Of a stretch of 35,224 nt of DNA, positions 1 to 8,447 are shown piece by piece; position 1 is the stretch's first letter; every line of letters begins with the position of its first letter. A model generated the notes under the pieces. That model did no database searches and was not told where the DNA came from. It saw nothing but the letters and a program-made list of their open reading frames with translations. The stretch comes from CAYYNQ01 sp964473105 (GTDB lineage: Bacteria > Sumerlaeota > Sumerlaeia > MVZB01). The stretch spans positions 1 to 35,224 of the forward strand of contig CAYYNQ010000024.1 of the NCBI GenBank assembly GCA_964473105.1, given 5' to 3'. A program made the translations under genes and the position numbers.

Positions 1-1
1 A

Positions 2-1384
2 CCCGGCGAGGGACTGAGACAGGAGATCAAGGACACGCTTAATCGCATTCACTTCTTCGCCTCAAGGATATGCGATGGCGTGATTGTTGGTGAACAGGGC
101 CAGGCCTTCTCCCATTTCATTCTGATCGGGATCGGCGGATCGGCGCTAGGTCCTCAGATGGTTTCAGAGGCATTGGGGACGTGTTCCGATTCAATGCATC
201 CACACTTTATCGATAACACCGATCCCGACGGGATCCGGCGCGTGATGAATGAGCTCGAACGTGAGCTTGACAGCACGCTGGTGCTGGTGGTCTCGAAATC
301 GGGCGGAACACCTGAGATATGTAACGGCATGCAGGAGGTTCGGAACATCTACGAGCGATGCGGGCTCGATTTCAGCCGGCACGCTGTCGCTGTCACGGGC
401 GAGGGGAGCATGCTGGACAAGCTTGCGTCGAGGGAAGGCTGGTTGGAACGGTTCCCGCTGTGGGACTGGGTCGGTGGGCGTACAAGCGTGACGGCTGCTG
501 TCGGGCTGCTTCCCGCAGCGCTCCAGGGGATCGCCGTTGGCCAGATACTTGAAGGTGCGCGATCAATGGACCGGCTGACACGCAGCCGGGTTATCAGCAA
601 GAATCCTTCGGCCACGCTCGCGCTGATGTGGTACGGCGCCGGTGAGGGGAGAGGTTCGAAGGACATGGTGATTCTACCCTACAAGGACCGTCTGGTGCTG
701 CTCGGCAAATATCTGCAGCAGCTCGTGATGGAATCTCTGGGTAAGAAACATGACCTTGGAGGCCGTGTCGTCAATCAGGGAATCACCGTTTACGGTAACA
801 AGGGTTCAACCGACCAGCATGCATATATTCAGCAACTGCTCGACGGTCCCGATAACTTCTTCACGACGTTTATTGAGGTTTTGCAGGATGACGCCGGTTC
901 CTATGCCGGCGACAGGCCCCACGAGCCGGCCCCGATCGAGCCGAACATCTTTACGGGTGATTTTCTGGAGGGATTTCTGCTCGGGACACGTGAGTCACTA
1001 TGTCGCAATGGCAGGGAATCGATCACGATCACGATCCGGAAGTTGGATCCGTTTAGCCTGGGGATGCTGATCGCGTTGTTCGAGCGTGCGGTGGGTTTTT
1101 ATGCGTCCCTGACCGGAATCAATGCTTATCATCAACCGGGTGTTGAGGCTGGCAAGAAGGCTGCCCGGGATGTTCTGGTTATCCAGAGTGAGTTGATTCG
1201 GGCGATCCAAGGTTCATCCGGCGAACCCATGCGGACGGCCGAGCAGTGGGCAGAGGCGTTGGGGATGGGCGACCGGGTCGAGATGGTTTTCATGCTTAGG
1301 GAACGCCTGGCGGCCTATCCCGGTCGGGGGGTGACGCGTAATCCGGGGGAGGGGGCGTTCGAGACGACCTACGGCTCGGCTTGA
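2..1384 (+). CDS. pgi: Glucose-6-phosphate isomerase, 5' truncated by window edge
   Basis: Interconverts glucose 6-phosphate and fructose 6-phosphate in the cytoplasm. The reading frame is open from base 2, so the true start lies upstream; 460 codons are visible of a family that usually has about 450-550. The sugar-phosphate (SIS) motifs GIGGSALGPQ and VSKSGGTPE are present, followed by MESLGKKHDLGG (equivalent of the catalytic Glu loop), GSTDQHAYIQQL (catalytic His region) and GVEAGKKAA near the C-terminus (catalytic Lys region). The GSTDQHAYIQQL form resembles the bacterial branch rather than the E. coli/animal type; that is from memory of the family. A GTG at 80 is internal and not the start. 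The gene ends 50 bp before the convergent MOSC gene. Confidence 0.96.
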   Translation, partial: PGEGLRQEIKDTLNRIHFFASRICDGVIVGEQGQAFSHFILIGIGGSALGPQMVSEALGTCSDSMHPHFIDNTDPDGIRRVMNELERELDSTLVLVVSKSGGTPEICNGMQEVRNIYERCGLDFSRHAVAVTGEGSMLDKLASREGWLERFPLWDWVGGRTSVTAAVGLLPAALQGIAVGQILEGARSMDRLTRSRVISKNPSATLALMWYGAGEGRGSKDMVILPYKDRLVLLGKYLQQLVMESLGKKHDLGGRVVNQGITVYGNKGSTDQHAYIQQLLDGPDNFFTTFIEVLQDDAGSYAGDRPHEPAPIEPNIFTGDFLEGFLLGTRESLCRNGRESITITIRKLDPFSLGMLIALFERAVGFYASLTGINAYHQPGVEAGKKAARDVLVIQSELIRAIQGSSGEPMRTAEQWAEALGMGDRVEMVFMLRERLAAYPGRGVTRNPGEGAFETTYGSA

Positions 1385-1434
1385 GCAATGTTCAGCATCA
1401 CACCTGAAGACACGAAGTTAATTTCTGATGGATT

Positions 1435-2088
1435 TCATGTTCTGTTAGACCGATCGGTGAGAATATTTTCGACCTTGGCCCGGTATTTATCCGCCAGTGA
1501 TTCGATTTTGAGGATGCGTTTGGCCAGTGGGCTATCAAATTGTTTCAGGTCCAGCAACGATGCAAGCTCCGCTACTGTCACGGCGGCCGGGTCACGCTCG
1601 ATGAACTCGATTGTGTCATCCTTCTTAATATTGCCCTCTTCCATTACCCTGAAATAAAAGCCGACCCGAAGGCTTTGCTGGAACTCACGTATAAATGACA
1701 TTTTGCCCATTTTTGCACCCAGTTTCCAGCAGGGTTGGCGGGGATGGGATACTTGCAGGGCGGCCGAACCGGCACGGATGATATCGCCGATATATAATTC
1801 GTCCTCCAGAAGTCCATGGGTCGTCAGGTTTTCGCCGAACTGGCCCATCGGATAGGGTTTCGCACCCATGTGTTTTTCCCAGAACGCATAGTGTTCATGG
1901 GGGTAGGCGTAGGTGGCTTTGTCCAGTCCTCCATGCACCGTCGGGTCGGCTTGTGAATCCCCCTCGACATTCAGCCGCGATATATACACCGGACCCTCAA
2001 CTGGTTGCTTGAAGATTCCGGTCAGGAGCTGCCGACCCTCAAGGACGATCGGCTGCGGTCGGCTGACATTGACGGACAAAATCTTCAT
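1435..2088 (-). CDS. MOSC-domain protein (YiiM-like)
   Basis: MOSC proteins are beta-barrel sulfur/metal-carrier domains related to the molybdenum-cofactor sulfurase C-terminus; YiiM-like members are linked to reduction of N-hydroxylated compounds. I chose the ATG at 2088 because the protein then begins MKILSVNVSRP, as is usual in YiiM relatives; the frame is open further upstream to 2178, but the extra 30 residues look non-coding. No strong ribosome site is seen at either start. Landmarks are the HGGLDKATYAYPHEHYAFW block, GQFGENLT, and PRQPCWKLG with the conserved Cys. Length 217 aa fits the family. It converges on pgi. The exact substrate is unknown. Confidence 0.88.
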   Translation of the reverse strand: MKILSVNVSRPQPIVLEGRQLLTGIFKQPVEGPVYISRLNVEGDSQADPTVHGGLDKATYAYPHEHYAFWEKHMGAKPYPMGQFGENLTTHGLLEDELYIGDIIRAGSAALQVSHPRQPCWKLGAKMGKMSFIREFQQSLRVGFYFRVMEEGNIKKDDTIEFIERDPAAVTVAELASLLDLKQFDSPLAKRILKIESLADKYRAKVENILTDRSNRT

Positions 2089-2379
2089 GGCGTGAAACAA
2101 TTGAATGTAATCATTTCTAACCATGGTATTAATCGCGATCGAATTGCAATAAATCTGATATGAAGCCATGAAGATCATCAGGATAACGGCTTTTCGATCA
2201 GGTAACCCCCATGTCTTCCTGCTGCTGTATGAGATGCTGAATTCCCGTGCATAGTGATGGCTATGTATGGAGAGGAAATGTTTGAAGTCTATGGCAAATT
2301 ATGTGTTAACAGTCTTTCAGGTCAGGCCAAGAGGCACCTGGCCCCTTTCGGCCCCAAGGCCAATCCGGGGATTTTTAGC

Positions 2380-2408
2380 TTGTCCCCCACCCCCGGGAAG
2401 GGTATAAC
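2380..2408 (+). promoter_or_regulatory. Probable sigma-70-type promoter of rplU-rpmA
   Basis: TTGTCC at 2380-2385 (4/6 to the -35 consensus) and TATAAC at 2403-2408 (5/6 to the -10 consensus) are separated by exactly 17 bp. Initiation would fall near 2415, giving a leader of about 85 nt before rplU that contains the hairpin at 2433-2463. Inferred from sequence only. Confidence 0.5.
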
Positions 2409-2432
2409 TGTCGAATCGTGTGTCTGGGTGGA

Positions 2433-2463
2433 AGGGTGCCATCATGAAAACAACCGGCACCCT
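2433..2463 (+). promoter_or_regulatory. Hairpin in the rplU leader
   Basis: AGGGTGCC (2433-2440) and GGCACCCT (2456-2463) form a perfect 8-bp stem with a 15-nt loop, 37 nt before the rplU ATG. No U-tract follows, so it is not a classical terminator. It sits where ribosomal-protein leaders with autoregulatory or attenuator roles are found, including known L21 leaders, but I do not recognise it as a described class. Confidence 0.45.
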
Positions 2464-2500
2464 CCCCAAGGCCCGGTAAATTCGCAGAAGAGGCCGCATC

Positions 2501-2812
2501 ATGTCTTACGCCATTATACGAACGGGCGGGAAACAGTATCGAGTCAGCCAAGGTGATCGACTGAAGGTCGAGAAGCTGGATATTGAGGTCGGTCATGAAC
2601 TGAAGATCGGGGATATACTTGCTGTGGGGGAAGGCAGGGACCTGAATACCGACAGTGGCGCCTTGGCAAAGATGGTGGTGCAAGCCAAGGTGATACGGCA
2701 CGGGCGTGATAAGAAAATCCACATATGGAAATTCAGGCGACGTCAGGGTTCCCAGACACGGCAGGGACACCGGCAGTCGTTTACCGAGATTCAGATCACG
2801 TCCATTCCCTGA
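2501..2812 (+). CDS. rplU: 50S ribosomal protein bL21
   Basis: A 103-aa large-subunit protein that binds 23S rRNA. It begins MSYAIIRTGGKQYRVSQGD, the classic bL21 N-terminus, and has the basic region KKIHIWKFRRRQGSQTRQGH near the C-terminus. The ATG follows an AGAGG ribosome-binding stretch. It is paired with rpmA 67 bp downstream, the near-universal bL21-bL27 order. A promoter-like sequence and a leader hairpin lie just upstream. Nothing is unusual in the protein. Confidence 0.97.
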   Translation: MSYAIIRTGGKQYRVSQGDRLKVEKLDIEVGHELKIGDILAVGEGRDLNTDSGALAKMVVQAKVIRHGRDKKIHIWKFRRRQGSQTRQGHRQSFTEIQITSIP

Positions 2813-2879
2813 CTGGTTTAGCCTGTTCGGAGAAATCAGGAAAGAAAATGTAAGACTCAAAATTCAGGAGATTTAGGCC

Positions 2880-3131
2880 ATGTCACATAAAAAAGGCGGT
2901 GGGTCGACCAAGAATAACCGGGACAGCAATCCGCAATATCGCGGCTGTAAGGCTTTCGCCGGGCAGGCGGTGACGGGTGGATCCATCCTGGTTCGTCAGT
3001 GTGGTAATAAATTCTGGCCGGGCGACAACGTGGGTCAGGGCCGGGACTATACCCTGTTCGCACGGGTCAATGGTCGGGTGGACTACACCGAGAAGAACGA
3101 GCGTCGCTACATCTCGATCATCACCGACTGA
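2880..3131 (+). CDS. rpmA: 50S ribosomal protein bL27
   Basis: An 83-aa large-subunit protein whose N-terminal tail reaches the peptidyl-transferase centre. It starts MSHKKGGGSTKNNRDSNPQY with the canonical Gly-rich stretch directly after the initiator region, so it lacks the N-terminal extension that Firmicutes cleave from bL27. The motif GNKFWPGDNVGQGRDYTLFA is typical. A GGAG ribosome site lies about 10 nt before the ATG. It is the second gene of rplU-rpmA and is followed by a hairpin at 3165-3197. No obgE follows, which is a common third member of this operon in other bacteria. Confidence 0.97.
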   Translation: MSHKKGGGSTKNNRDSNPQYRGCKAFAGQAVTGGSILVRQCGNKFWPGDNVGQGRDYTLFARVNGRVDYTEKNERRYISIITD

Positions 3132-3164
3132 ATATCGAGAGCCGGTGTCACCGGGTTTTGTCAT

Positions 3165-3197
3165 AACGGCACCCATCCCAAAGGGGAGGGTGCCGTT
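3165..3197 (+). terminator. Hairpin terminator after rpmA
   Basis: AACGGCACCC (3165-3174) pairs perfectly with GGGTGCCGTT (3188-3197); CCC/GGG inside extends the stem around an AAA loop. TTT overlaps and follows the 3' arm, and a pyrimidine-rich stretch continues after it, but the U-tract is short. It lies 33 bp past the rpmA stop. Confidence 0.65.
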
Positions 3198-3297
3198 TCG
3201 CTTGTCTTTATGCTTGCGGCGGGGGGGCGATGGATTAAAATGGTGGTTAGGCCCATGTTCCTGCAGATTCTACGATTTATAGAAAGGGTGGTCTGGC

Positions 3298-3999
3298 ATG
3301 ACTTTATCCATAACGTTGTTCCCCGGGTTCCGGCATTTTCGTTCCTGTCTTGTGGGTCTTCTGTTCCTGTCCTTATCATCGGCCTTTGCATCCCGGGAAA
3401 TCAAGCTCGTGAAGGCAAATTCGCTAAGCCTGCGTAAGTCCCCGTCAACGAAGGCTGAAAAGCTGGACACGCTCATCACCTATCAACCGTTGCGGGTGCT
3501 TGAGATGAAGGGCAGCCGGTGGACGAAGATCAAGACCCGGAAGGGGAAGTCGGGGTGGGTGCTCAGTTCCTACCTGAGTGAATCCGCCTTTGTCATGGTC
3601 GATCATGATAAGTTGAATGCCCGGCAGGGTCCGGGCGGGGATTACCCCGTCATCATTCATTATGGCCGGAACATGCCGCTGCTGGTGTTGGATGTGGCTA
3701 CCAATGGCTATCTGAAGGTGATGGATGTCGACGGAGATCGTGGCTGGGTTCATCCCAATGTGGTTCGTCTTAAGCCGCCATATATCATCACAAAGCTGGA
3801 GAAGTGTAACGTTCGCGACGGGCCGGGCACCGGCCACAAGGCCCTTCACTTTGCGGAACAGGGGTCGTTATGGCGAGTCCTGAAGGAGAAAAATGGTTGG
3901 TTGAACGTCCGTTTCTCGGATGGTGCCGAGGGTTGGATATCAGCGAAGATTGTTTTTGGGTGGCTGGATGAGAAAGAAAAATCCGGTTCGACCAAATGA
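3298..3999 (+). CDS. Exported protein with three bacterial SH3 domains
   Basis: A 233-aa protein with a signal peptide (hydrophobic residues about 17-30, likely cleavage after AFA at 31) and three consecutive bacterial SH3 (SH3b) repeats at about 35-95, 98-158 and 164-222. Each repeat shows the N-x-R-x-G-P-like start (SLSLRKSPS, LNARQGPG, CNVRDGPG) and a closing GW motif (SGWVLSSYL, RGWVHPNVV, EGWISAKIV). SH3b domains usually bind peptidoglycan or periplasmic partners, so an envelope role is likely; no catalytic domain is present. The ATG follows AAAGGGTGG. It is a single gene, convergent with ychF, and ends in a charged tail. The partner cannot be read from the sequence. Confidence 0.85.
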   Translation: MTLSITLFPGFRHFRSCLVGLLFLSLSSAFASREIKLVKANSLSLRKSPSTKAEKLDTLITYQPLRVLEMKGSRWTKIKTRKGKSGWVLSSYLSESAFVMVDHDKLNARQGPGGDYPVIIHYGRNMPLLVLDVATNGYLKVMDVDGDRGWVHPNVVRLKPPYIITKLEKCNVRDGPGTGHKALHFAEQGSLWRVLKEKNGWLNVRFSDGAEGWISAKIVFGWLDEKEKSGSTK

Positions 4000-4130
4000 C
4001 AGCTAAGGATACCGGGAATTACGATAAAATCCATGTTCATGCAGGGGAATCCGTCCGCACTGTGAGTGTTCACCCACTTCTTGTGGATTTAATCTGAGTT
4101 CGGTTGTAATGGCCGGTTGTGACCGAATAC

Positions 4131-5231
4131 TCAAACATTGAACCGGAAGTAGATCACATCTCCGTCGTGAACCGGGTATTCCTTTCCCTCAAGGCGCATT
4201 TTGCCCGCTGCCTTAGCATCGGCTTCTCCTCCGTATGACATATAGTCGGCATGACCGATCACTTCGGCCCGAATGAACCCCCGCTCCATGTCGCTGTGGA
4301 TTTCACCCGCGGCCTGCGGTGCGGTATTTCCGGCCCGTGTTGTCCATGCCCGCACCTCCTTGGGCCCGGCCGTGAAGAAACTGATCAGGCCCAGCGCATG
4401 GTATCCCATGCGAATCACCTGGTTGAGGCCGCTTTCAGATACATCCAGTTCACCCATGAACTCATTGCGCTCGACATCATCCATCGATCCCAGGTCCTCC
4501 TCAAGTTTGGCACACAACTTCACAAGCTCGGCATTCTGTTCCCGCGCGAGACTTCGCACCGCATTGACATGTTCATTATCGTGCGTAAGGCCCGATTCAT
4601 CCACGTTGATTCCATAGATCATGGGTTTTGCGGAAATCAGGGGAGATAATTTCAACAGTTCCTTGTAAGCCGCTTCATGACGAGCCGGGAACATCCTTGC
4701 CGGCCGACCCGATTCAAGGTGTGCAAGCAATGAATTTGCCATGTCGAACAGGGATTGGAATGTCTTGTCACGACGCAGATTTTTCTCGATTCGCTGAACC
4801 TGATTATCGAGGATCTGGATGTCAGACAGATTCAACTCGGTGTTAATGATCTCGATATCGTCCAAGGGTGATATAACCTCGCTGACATGGGTGATATTTT
4901 CGTCTTCGAAACAACGTACGATATGGACGATTGCTTGGGTTTCACGGATATTACCGAGGAATTGGTTTCCGAGGCCCTCCCCCTCGCTCGCGCCCTTGAC
5001 GAGACCCGCGATGTCCACGAATTCGACCGTTGTGTGCACAGTTTTTGCCGGTTTGACCAACTTCGATATTTGATCCAGTCGGTGATCCGGAACGGGGACG
5101 ATGGCTCGGTTGGGTTCGACGGTGCAAAAGGGATAATTGGCCGCTTCGGCCTGCTGGCTCCTGGTCAGAGCATTGAAAAAAGTGCTTTTACCAACATTTG
5201 GCAGGCCGACGATTCCGATGCTTAAGCCCAC
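4131..5231 (-). CDS. ychF: Ribosome-binding ATPase YchF (Obg family)
   Basis: A 366-aa OLA1/YchF-type P-loop NTPase that associates with ribosomes and is linked to stress and translation control. It starts with GTG (MGLSIGIVGLPNVGKSTFFN), supported by AGGTGG about 9 nt upstream. The Walker A GLPNVGKS is present; the usual NKxD specificity motif is replaced by NVDE (in IYGINVDESG), consistent with the ATP preference known for YchF. The DIAGLVKGASEGEGLGNQFL switch region is canonical, and the C-terminal TGS domain (FTAGPKEVRAWTTRAG to the end) is complete. It lies downstream of ppk1 on the same strand, across a 228-bp gap with a strong hairpin, so co-transcription is uncertain. Confidence 0.96.
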   Translation of the reverse strand: MGLSIGIVGLPNVGKSTFFNALTRSQQAEAANYPFCTVEPNRAIVPVPDHRLDQISKLVKPAKTVHTTVEFVDIAGLVKGASEGEGLGNQFLGNIRETQAIVHIVRCFEDENITHVSEVISPLDDIEIINTELNLSDIQILDNQVQRIEKNLRRDKTFQSLFDMANSLLAHLESGRPARMFPARHEAAYKELLKLSPLISAKPMIYGINVDESGLTHDNEHVNAVRSLAREQNAELVKLCAKLEEDLGSMDDVERNEFMGELDVSESGLNQVIRMGYHALGLISFFTAGPKEVRAWTTRAGNTAPQAAGEIHSDMERGFIRAEVIGHADYMSYGGEADAKAAGKMRLEGKEYPVHDGDVIYFRFNV

Positions 5232-5357
5232 AGAATACCACCTGGTGACAATTTTCTAACGTTGCGTGTCCGCACGTAAACACACAATCCTAGCCCAGCT
5301 GTACATATTTGTGAATCCGGATCCAAGTCAACAAATCCCCCTAGGCGCATATTTGCT

Positions 5358-5394
5358 GCACACAGGGTGTAGTGGGTTCATGGCCCCTGTGTGC
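5358..5394. other. Perfect 10-bp inverted repeat between ppk1 and ychF
   Basis: GCACACAGGG (5358-5367) is exactly complementary to CCCTGTGTGC (5385-5394), with a 17-nt loop. It stands in the 228-bp gap downstream of ppk1 and upstream of ychF. Neither side carries a T-run, so a factor-independent terminator is not clear; a transcript-stabilising hairpin or an operator is equally possible. Confidence 0.4.
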
Positions 5395-5459
5395 GACATC
5401 AGCGCGCAGGAAAAGTCCGACGGCGGGGCCGCGCGAAGGCGACTTTGGACTTAAATTTG

Positions 5460-7637
5460 TCATGGCTTTGAATAGTGTCCAATGAACCGATTCTGGCTGC
5501 CTTTGCCGCGTCGAGGGCGGCAGTGTACATAACTGCCCTCAGGTTGCAGTTGCCAAGACAGGGCCCGGTCCTTCATACATGTATTCAGGATGAAATCCAG
5601 TTCTTTCTGGAGTGACCGGGACTGGATGGGTGTCATGGCTTCCACGCGATTATCCAGATTACGGCTCATCCAATCGGCCGATCCGATATAAAATTCAGGC
5701 TTGCCGTTGTTCTCAAAACGGTATACCCGCGAGTGTTCTAAAAACCGACCGATGATACTCTTGACACGGATATTCTCTGACAAACCCTTGATTCCGGGCC
5801 TCAGACATACAAACCCTCGGACAATCAGGTCGATTTTCACCCCTATCCCGGATGCTTCGTATAGGGCTTCGATGATTTCGGGATCCTCCAACTGGTTCAT
5901 CTTGGCGACGATTCGACCGTTTTGGTAGATCCGCTGGTTTTCCATCTCGCGTCTGATCATATCTAGGAAGCGTGAGCGCATGTTGATCGGTGCGACGAGC
6001 AGTTTTTTGTAATTCTTGAATCGTGAGTGCCCCGTCAGGTAGTTGAACAAGTCCGAGATATCCTGGCAGAGGTCTGCGTCGCATGTCAGCAGCCCCAGAT
6101 CCGTATATAATCTGGCCGTTCCCGTATGATAATTTCCAGTCCCAAGATGTGCATACCTACGGATCCCGTCCGCTTCATTGCGGACGATCAGCATGGTCTT
6201 GCTGTGTGTCTTCAACCCTATAAAACCGTAGGTCACATGGACACCGGCTTTTTCGAGTGTCCGCACCCATTCAATATTGTTTGCTTCGTCGAACCGTGCC
6301 TTGATCTCGACCTGAACGTTTACTTCCTTGCCGTTTTCGGCAGCCTTCAGCAGCGCGGTGATGATCGGGCTGTTGGATGCTGTACGGTAAAGAGTCTGTT
6401 TGATGGCCAAGACTTGAGGGTCAATCGCCGCCGAGCGCAGCAGTTCCATTACCGTTGTTGTGAAGGACTGGTATGGATGATGCACTAGGAGGTCCCCCTG
6501 GCGGATGATATCGAAGATATTCCGGCCTCCGCTGTTTGAATCCAGCGAACGCAGCGCGGGGTGCGGTTTCGGGGAATGCGGCTCAATCTGAAGATCCGGT
6601 CTGTCGAGTTTGACAAACTGCCGAAGATCGGCCAAGCCCAGCGGGGCGCTGCTTTGATAGACGTCTGTCTCGCCGTTGACCTCGAGTTCAACGATGAGCC
6701 AGTTCAAAAGTTTCTCCGAGATCGAGTCACGGCATTCCAAGCGCACGATCGGCGCGAACTTTCGGCTTCGCAGTTCCGCCTCGATCGCCTCAAGCAAGTC
6801 GTCGGCTTCCTCCTCGTGACGCTCGACGTCAGCATTTCGTGTCACCCGGAACGGCGACGCTTCGATCACGTCCATACCGGGGAAAAGTCGGGCGATATGT
6901 TCAGCAATGACATCCTCGAGTGCGATATATGCCCTTTCATCCGGCAGGGCGATCCAGCGTGGCAGGTTAGGTGGCACCTTGACCCTCGCGAACCTCGGGC
7001 TTTTCTCGCCGGGCGCAACCACACGCACCCCCAGAGACATGCTGAGATGAGAGATAAATGGAAAAGGCTGGCCGGGACCCACTCCTAGTGGCGTCAGGAC
7101 GGGTAGAATAGCATTTTCAAAATGTTTCTTCAGCCAAATGCGACCGGATGTATTCACATCTTTACAAGATACGAGGTTAATACCCTTTTTCTTCAGTTCC
7201 GGTAAAATTTTGTTCCCAAGCAGCCTGCTTTTCACGTCAATCATATCGAGGATATGCCGCCTCAGTATTTCGAGCTGTCCCGTGGGTGATAAACCATCAT
7301 TACTGAGTCGGGTCACGCCAGCCGCCTGTTGGCGTTGGAGGCCTCCGATACGTTTCATGAAGAACTCGTCGAGGTTAGATGCCGAGATGGCTAGGAAGTT
7401 AAGGCGTTCAAGCAGCGGGTGGTGGCGTCCCGCAGCTTCTTCCAATACCCGGCGATTGAATGCCAGCCATGATAACTCGCGGTTGAAGAAGCGATTCGTC
7501 TCGTCCTCTCCAACCGCAGTCCGCGTGTGTGTTTCGACCAGCATCTTGTTCTTGTGGATTGAACCCGGGCGGCCTCGGTTTCCAGGGCGTTGTTTCAATG
7601 ACGCAGGTTTAGGCGATGGTTGTTCTGGGCCAGACAA
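5460..7637 (-). CDS. ppk1: Polyphosphate kinase 1
   Basis: Polymerises the gamma-phosphate of ATP into long-chain polyphosphate, reversibly. In 725-aa numbering the N domain starts at FFNRELSWLAFNRRVL (50-65). The two phospholipase-D-like C domains carry KTHSK with the His expected to be phosphorylated (H478), AHLGTGNYHTGTARLYTDLG (496-515), and the second conserved His in EHSRVYRFENNG (H635). The longest frame begins at TTG 7637 with AAAGGA about 12 nt upstream and gives a basic, Pro-rich tail of about 46 residues not seen in most PPK1s. An ATG at 7544 (MLVETHTRT) is a shorter alternative that keeps all domains but has no clear ribosome site. It diverges from the FMN reductase gene. Confidence 0.95.
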   Translation of the reverse strand: MSGPEQPSPKPASLKQRPGNRGRPGSIHKNKMLVETHTRTAVGEDETNRFFNRELSWLAFNRRVLEEAAGRHHPLLERLNFLAISASNLDEFFMKRIGGLQRQQAAGVTRLSNDGLSPTGQLEILRRHILDMIDVKSRLLGNKILPELKKKGINLVSCKDVNTSGRIWLKKHFENAILPVLTPLGVGPGQPFPFISHLSMSLGVRVVAPGEKSPRFARVKVPPNLPRWIALPDERAYIALEDVIAEHIARLFPGMDVIEASPFRVTRNADVERHEEEADDLLEAIEAELRSRKFAPIVRLECRDSISEKLLNWLIVELEVNGETDVYQSSAPLGLADLRQFVKLDRPDLQIEPHSPKPHPALRSLDSNSGGRNIFDIIRQGDLLVHHPYQSFTTTVMELLRSAAIDPQVLAIKQTLYRTASNSPIITALLKAAENGKEVNVQVEIKARFDEANNIEWVRTLEKAGVHVTYGFIGLKTHSKTMLIVRNEADGIRRYAHLGTGNYHTGTARLYTDLGLLTCDADLCQDISDLFNYLTGHSRFKNYKKLLVAPINMRSRFLDMIRREMENQRIYQNGRIVAKMNQLEDPEIIEALYEASGIGVKIDLIVRGFVCLRPGIKGLSENIRVKSIIGRFLEHSRVYRFENNGKPEFYIGSADWMSRNLDNRVEAMTPIQSRSLQKELDFILNTCMKDRALSWQLQPEGSYVHCRPRRGKGSQNRFIGHYSKP

Positions 7638-7853
7638 GTAGTATCGAGTCCTTTCAATTTAGGCCGGGTAAGCCAGTAAAAAGCACTTCTGGAATGCACA
7701 ATGAAGTATTTTCTGATTATGATGCTTTTCAACAGAAATGGGAAGCATGAACTTGGGGTGGCACAGCCACTTCATGTGAACAAATTACTCTGAATAACTG
7801 AGCATAATCCATTCTGGTATATGTTTTTATCGGTCAATTGGGGGTTTAACGTG

Positions 7854-8447
7854 ATGGAGACGAAAATTTTGGGTGTCGCGGGGAGCTTGAGGAAAGAATC
7901 CCACTCGGCCGCACTTCTTGGGCATGTTCTGGAACAGGCGCAGGGATTTGGGTCAAAGGTAAGGATGTTGGATTTAAGGGAGGTCGATCTTCCCCTGCTA
8001 AAGCCCGATCAATCGCACGTCGGTCCGGGAGTCGACCGGGTACGTGGCGATGTGGCTTGGGCAAATTCGTTCCTGCTGGCGTCGCCTGATTATCATGGAT
8101 CCATGTCTGGTACGATCAAGAATTTTCTGGATTATTTCTGGGAAGAATTTAGCGGCCGCCTGTTTGGGTATATCGTCTCTTCGCACGAGAAAGGCCTGAC
8201 TGTGCAGGACCAGATGAGAACTGCAGTCAGACAGTGTTATGGCTGGAGTTTACCATATGGAATTGGATTCAATGGAGACACGTCCCTGACGGATCAAGCG
8301 GAGATAAAATCGGAATACCTTGCCGGACGCGTCCGTATGCTGGCCCGCGACCTGACGGTTTACGGAGTCCTGCTGGCCGAACAATTGGGGAAAGATCTCG
8401 ATAAAAGCCCCCGTGATCCGGGTTTTGCCCAGTCGCTTGGGTTATGA
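7854..8447 (+). CDS. NAD(P)H-dependent FMN reductase-like flavoprotein
   Basis: A 197-aa flavodoxin-fold protein. It begins METKILGVAGSLRKESHS, where GSLRKESHS is the FMN-phosphate loop of this family, and has SPDYHGSMSGTIKNFLDYF, the second hallmark (usually SPEYxxSxxGxLKNxLD). Members reduce FMN, quinones, azo dyes or metal ions using NAD(P)H; the substrate here is unknown. I prefer the ATG at 7854, preceded at about 10 nt by GGGGG; an upstream ATG at 7821 would add 11 residues without family support. The gene is monocistronic, diverges from ppk1 and is followed by a long gene-free stretch. Confidence 0.85.
   Translation: METKILGVAGSLRKESHSAALLGHVLEQAQGFGSKVRMLDLREVDLPLLKPDQSHVGPGVDRVRGDVAWANSFLLASPDYHGSMSGTIKNFLDYFWEEFSGRLFGYIVSSHEKGLTVQDQMRTAVRQCYGWSLPYGIGFNGDTSLTDQAEIKSEYLAGRVRMLARDLTVYGVLLAEQLGKDLDKSPRDPGFAQSLGL

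Noticed and set aside
2254..2556. 100-codon frame overlapping the rplU start
   Set aside because: Overlaps the promoter, the leader hairpin and the N-terminus of bL21; no family resemblance.
4099..4127. TTCGGT/ACCGAA inverted repeat between the SH3-domain gene and ychF
   Set aside because: Only a 6-bp stem with a 17-nt loop and no T-run, so it is not called a terminator.
5266..5454. 62-codon plus-strand frame in the ppk1-ychF gap
   Set aside because: Composition is not protein-like, it covers the inverted repeat, and there is no ribosome site.
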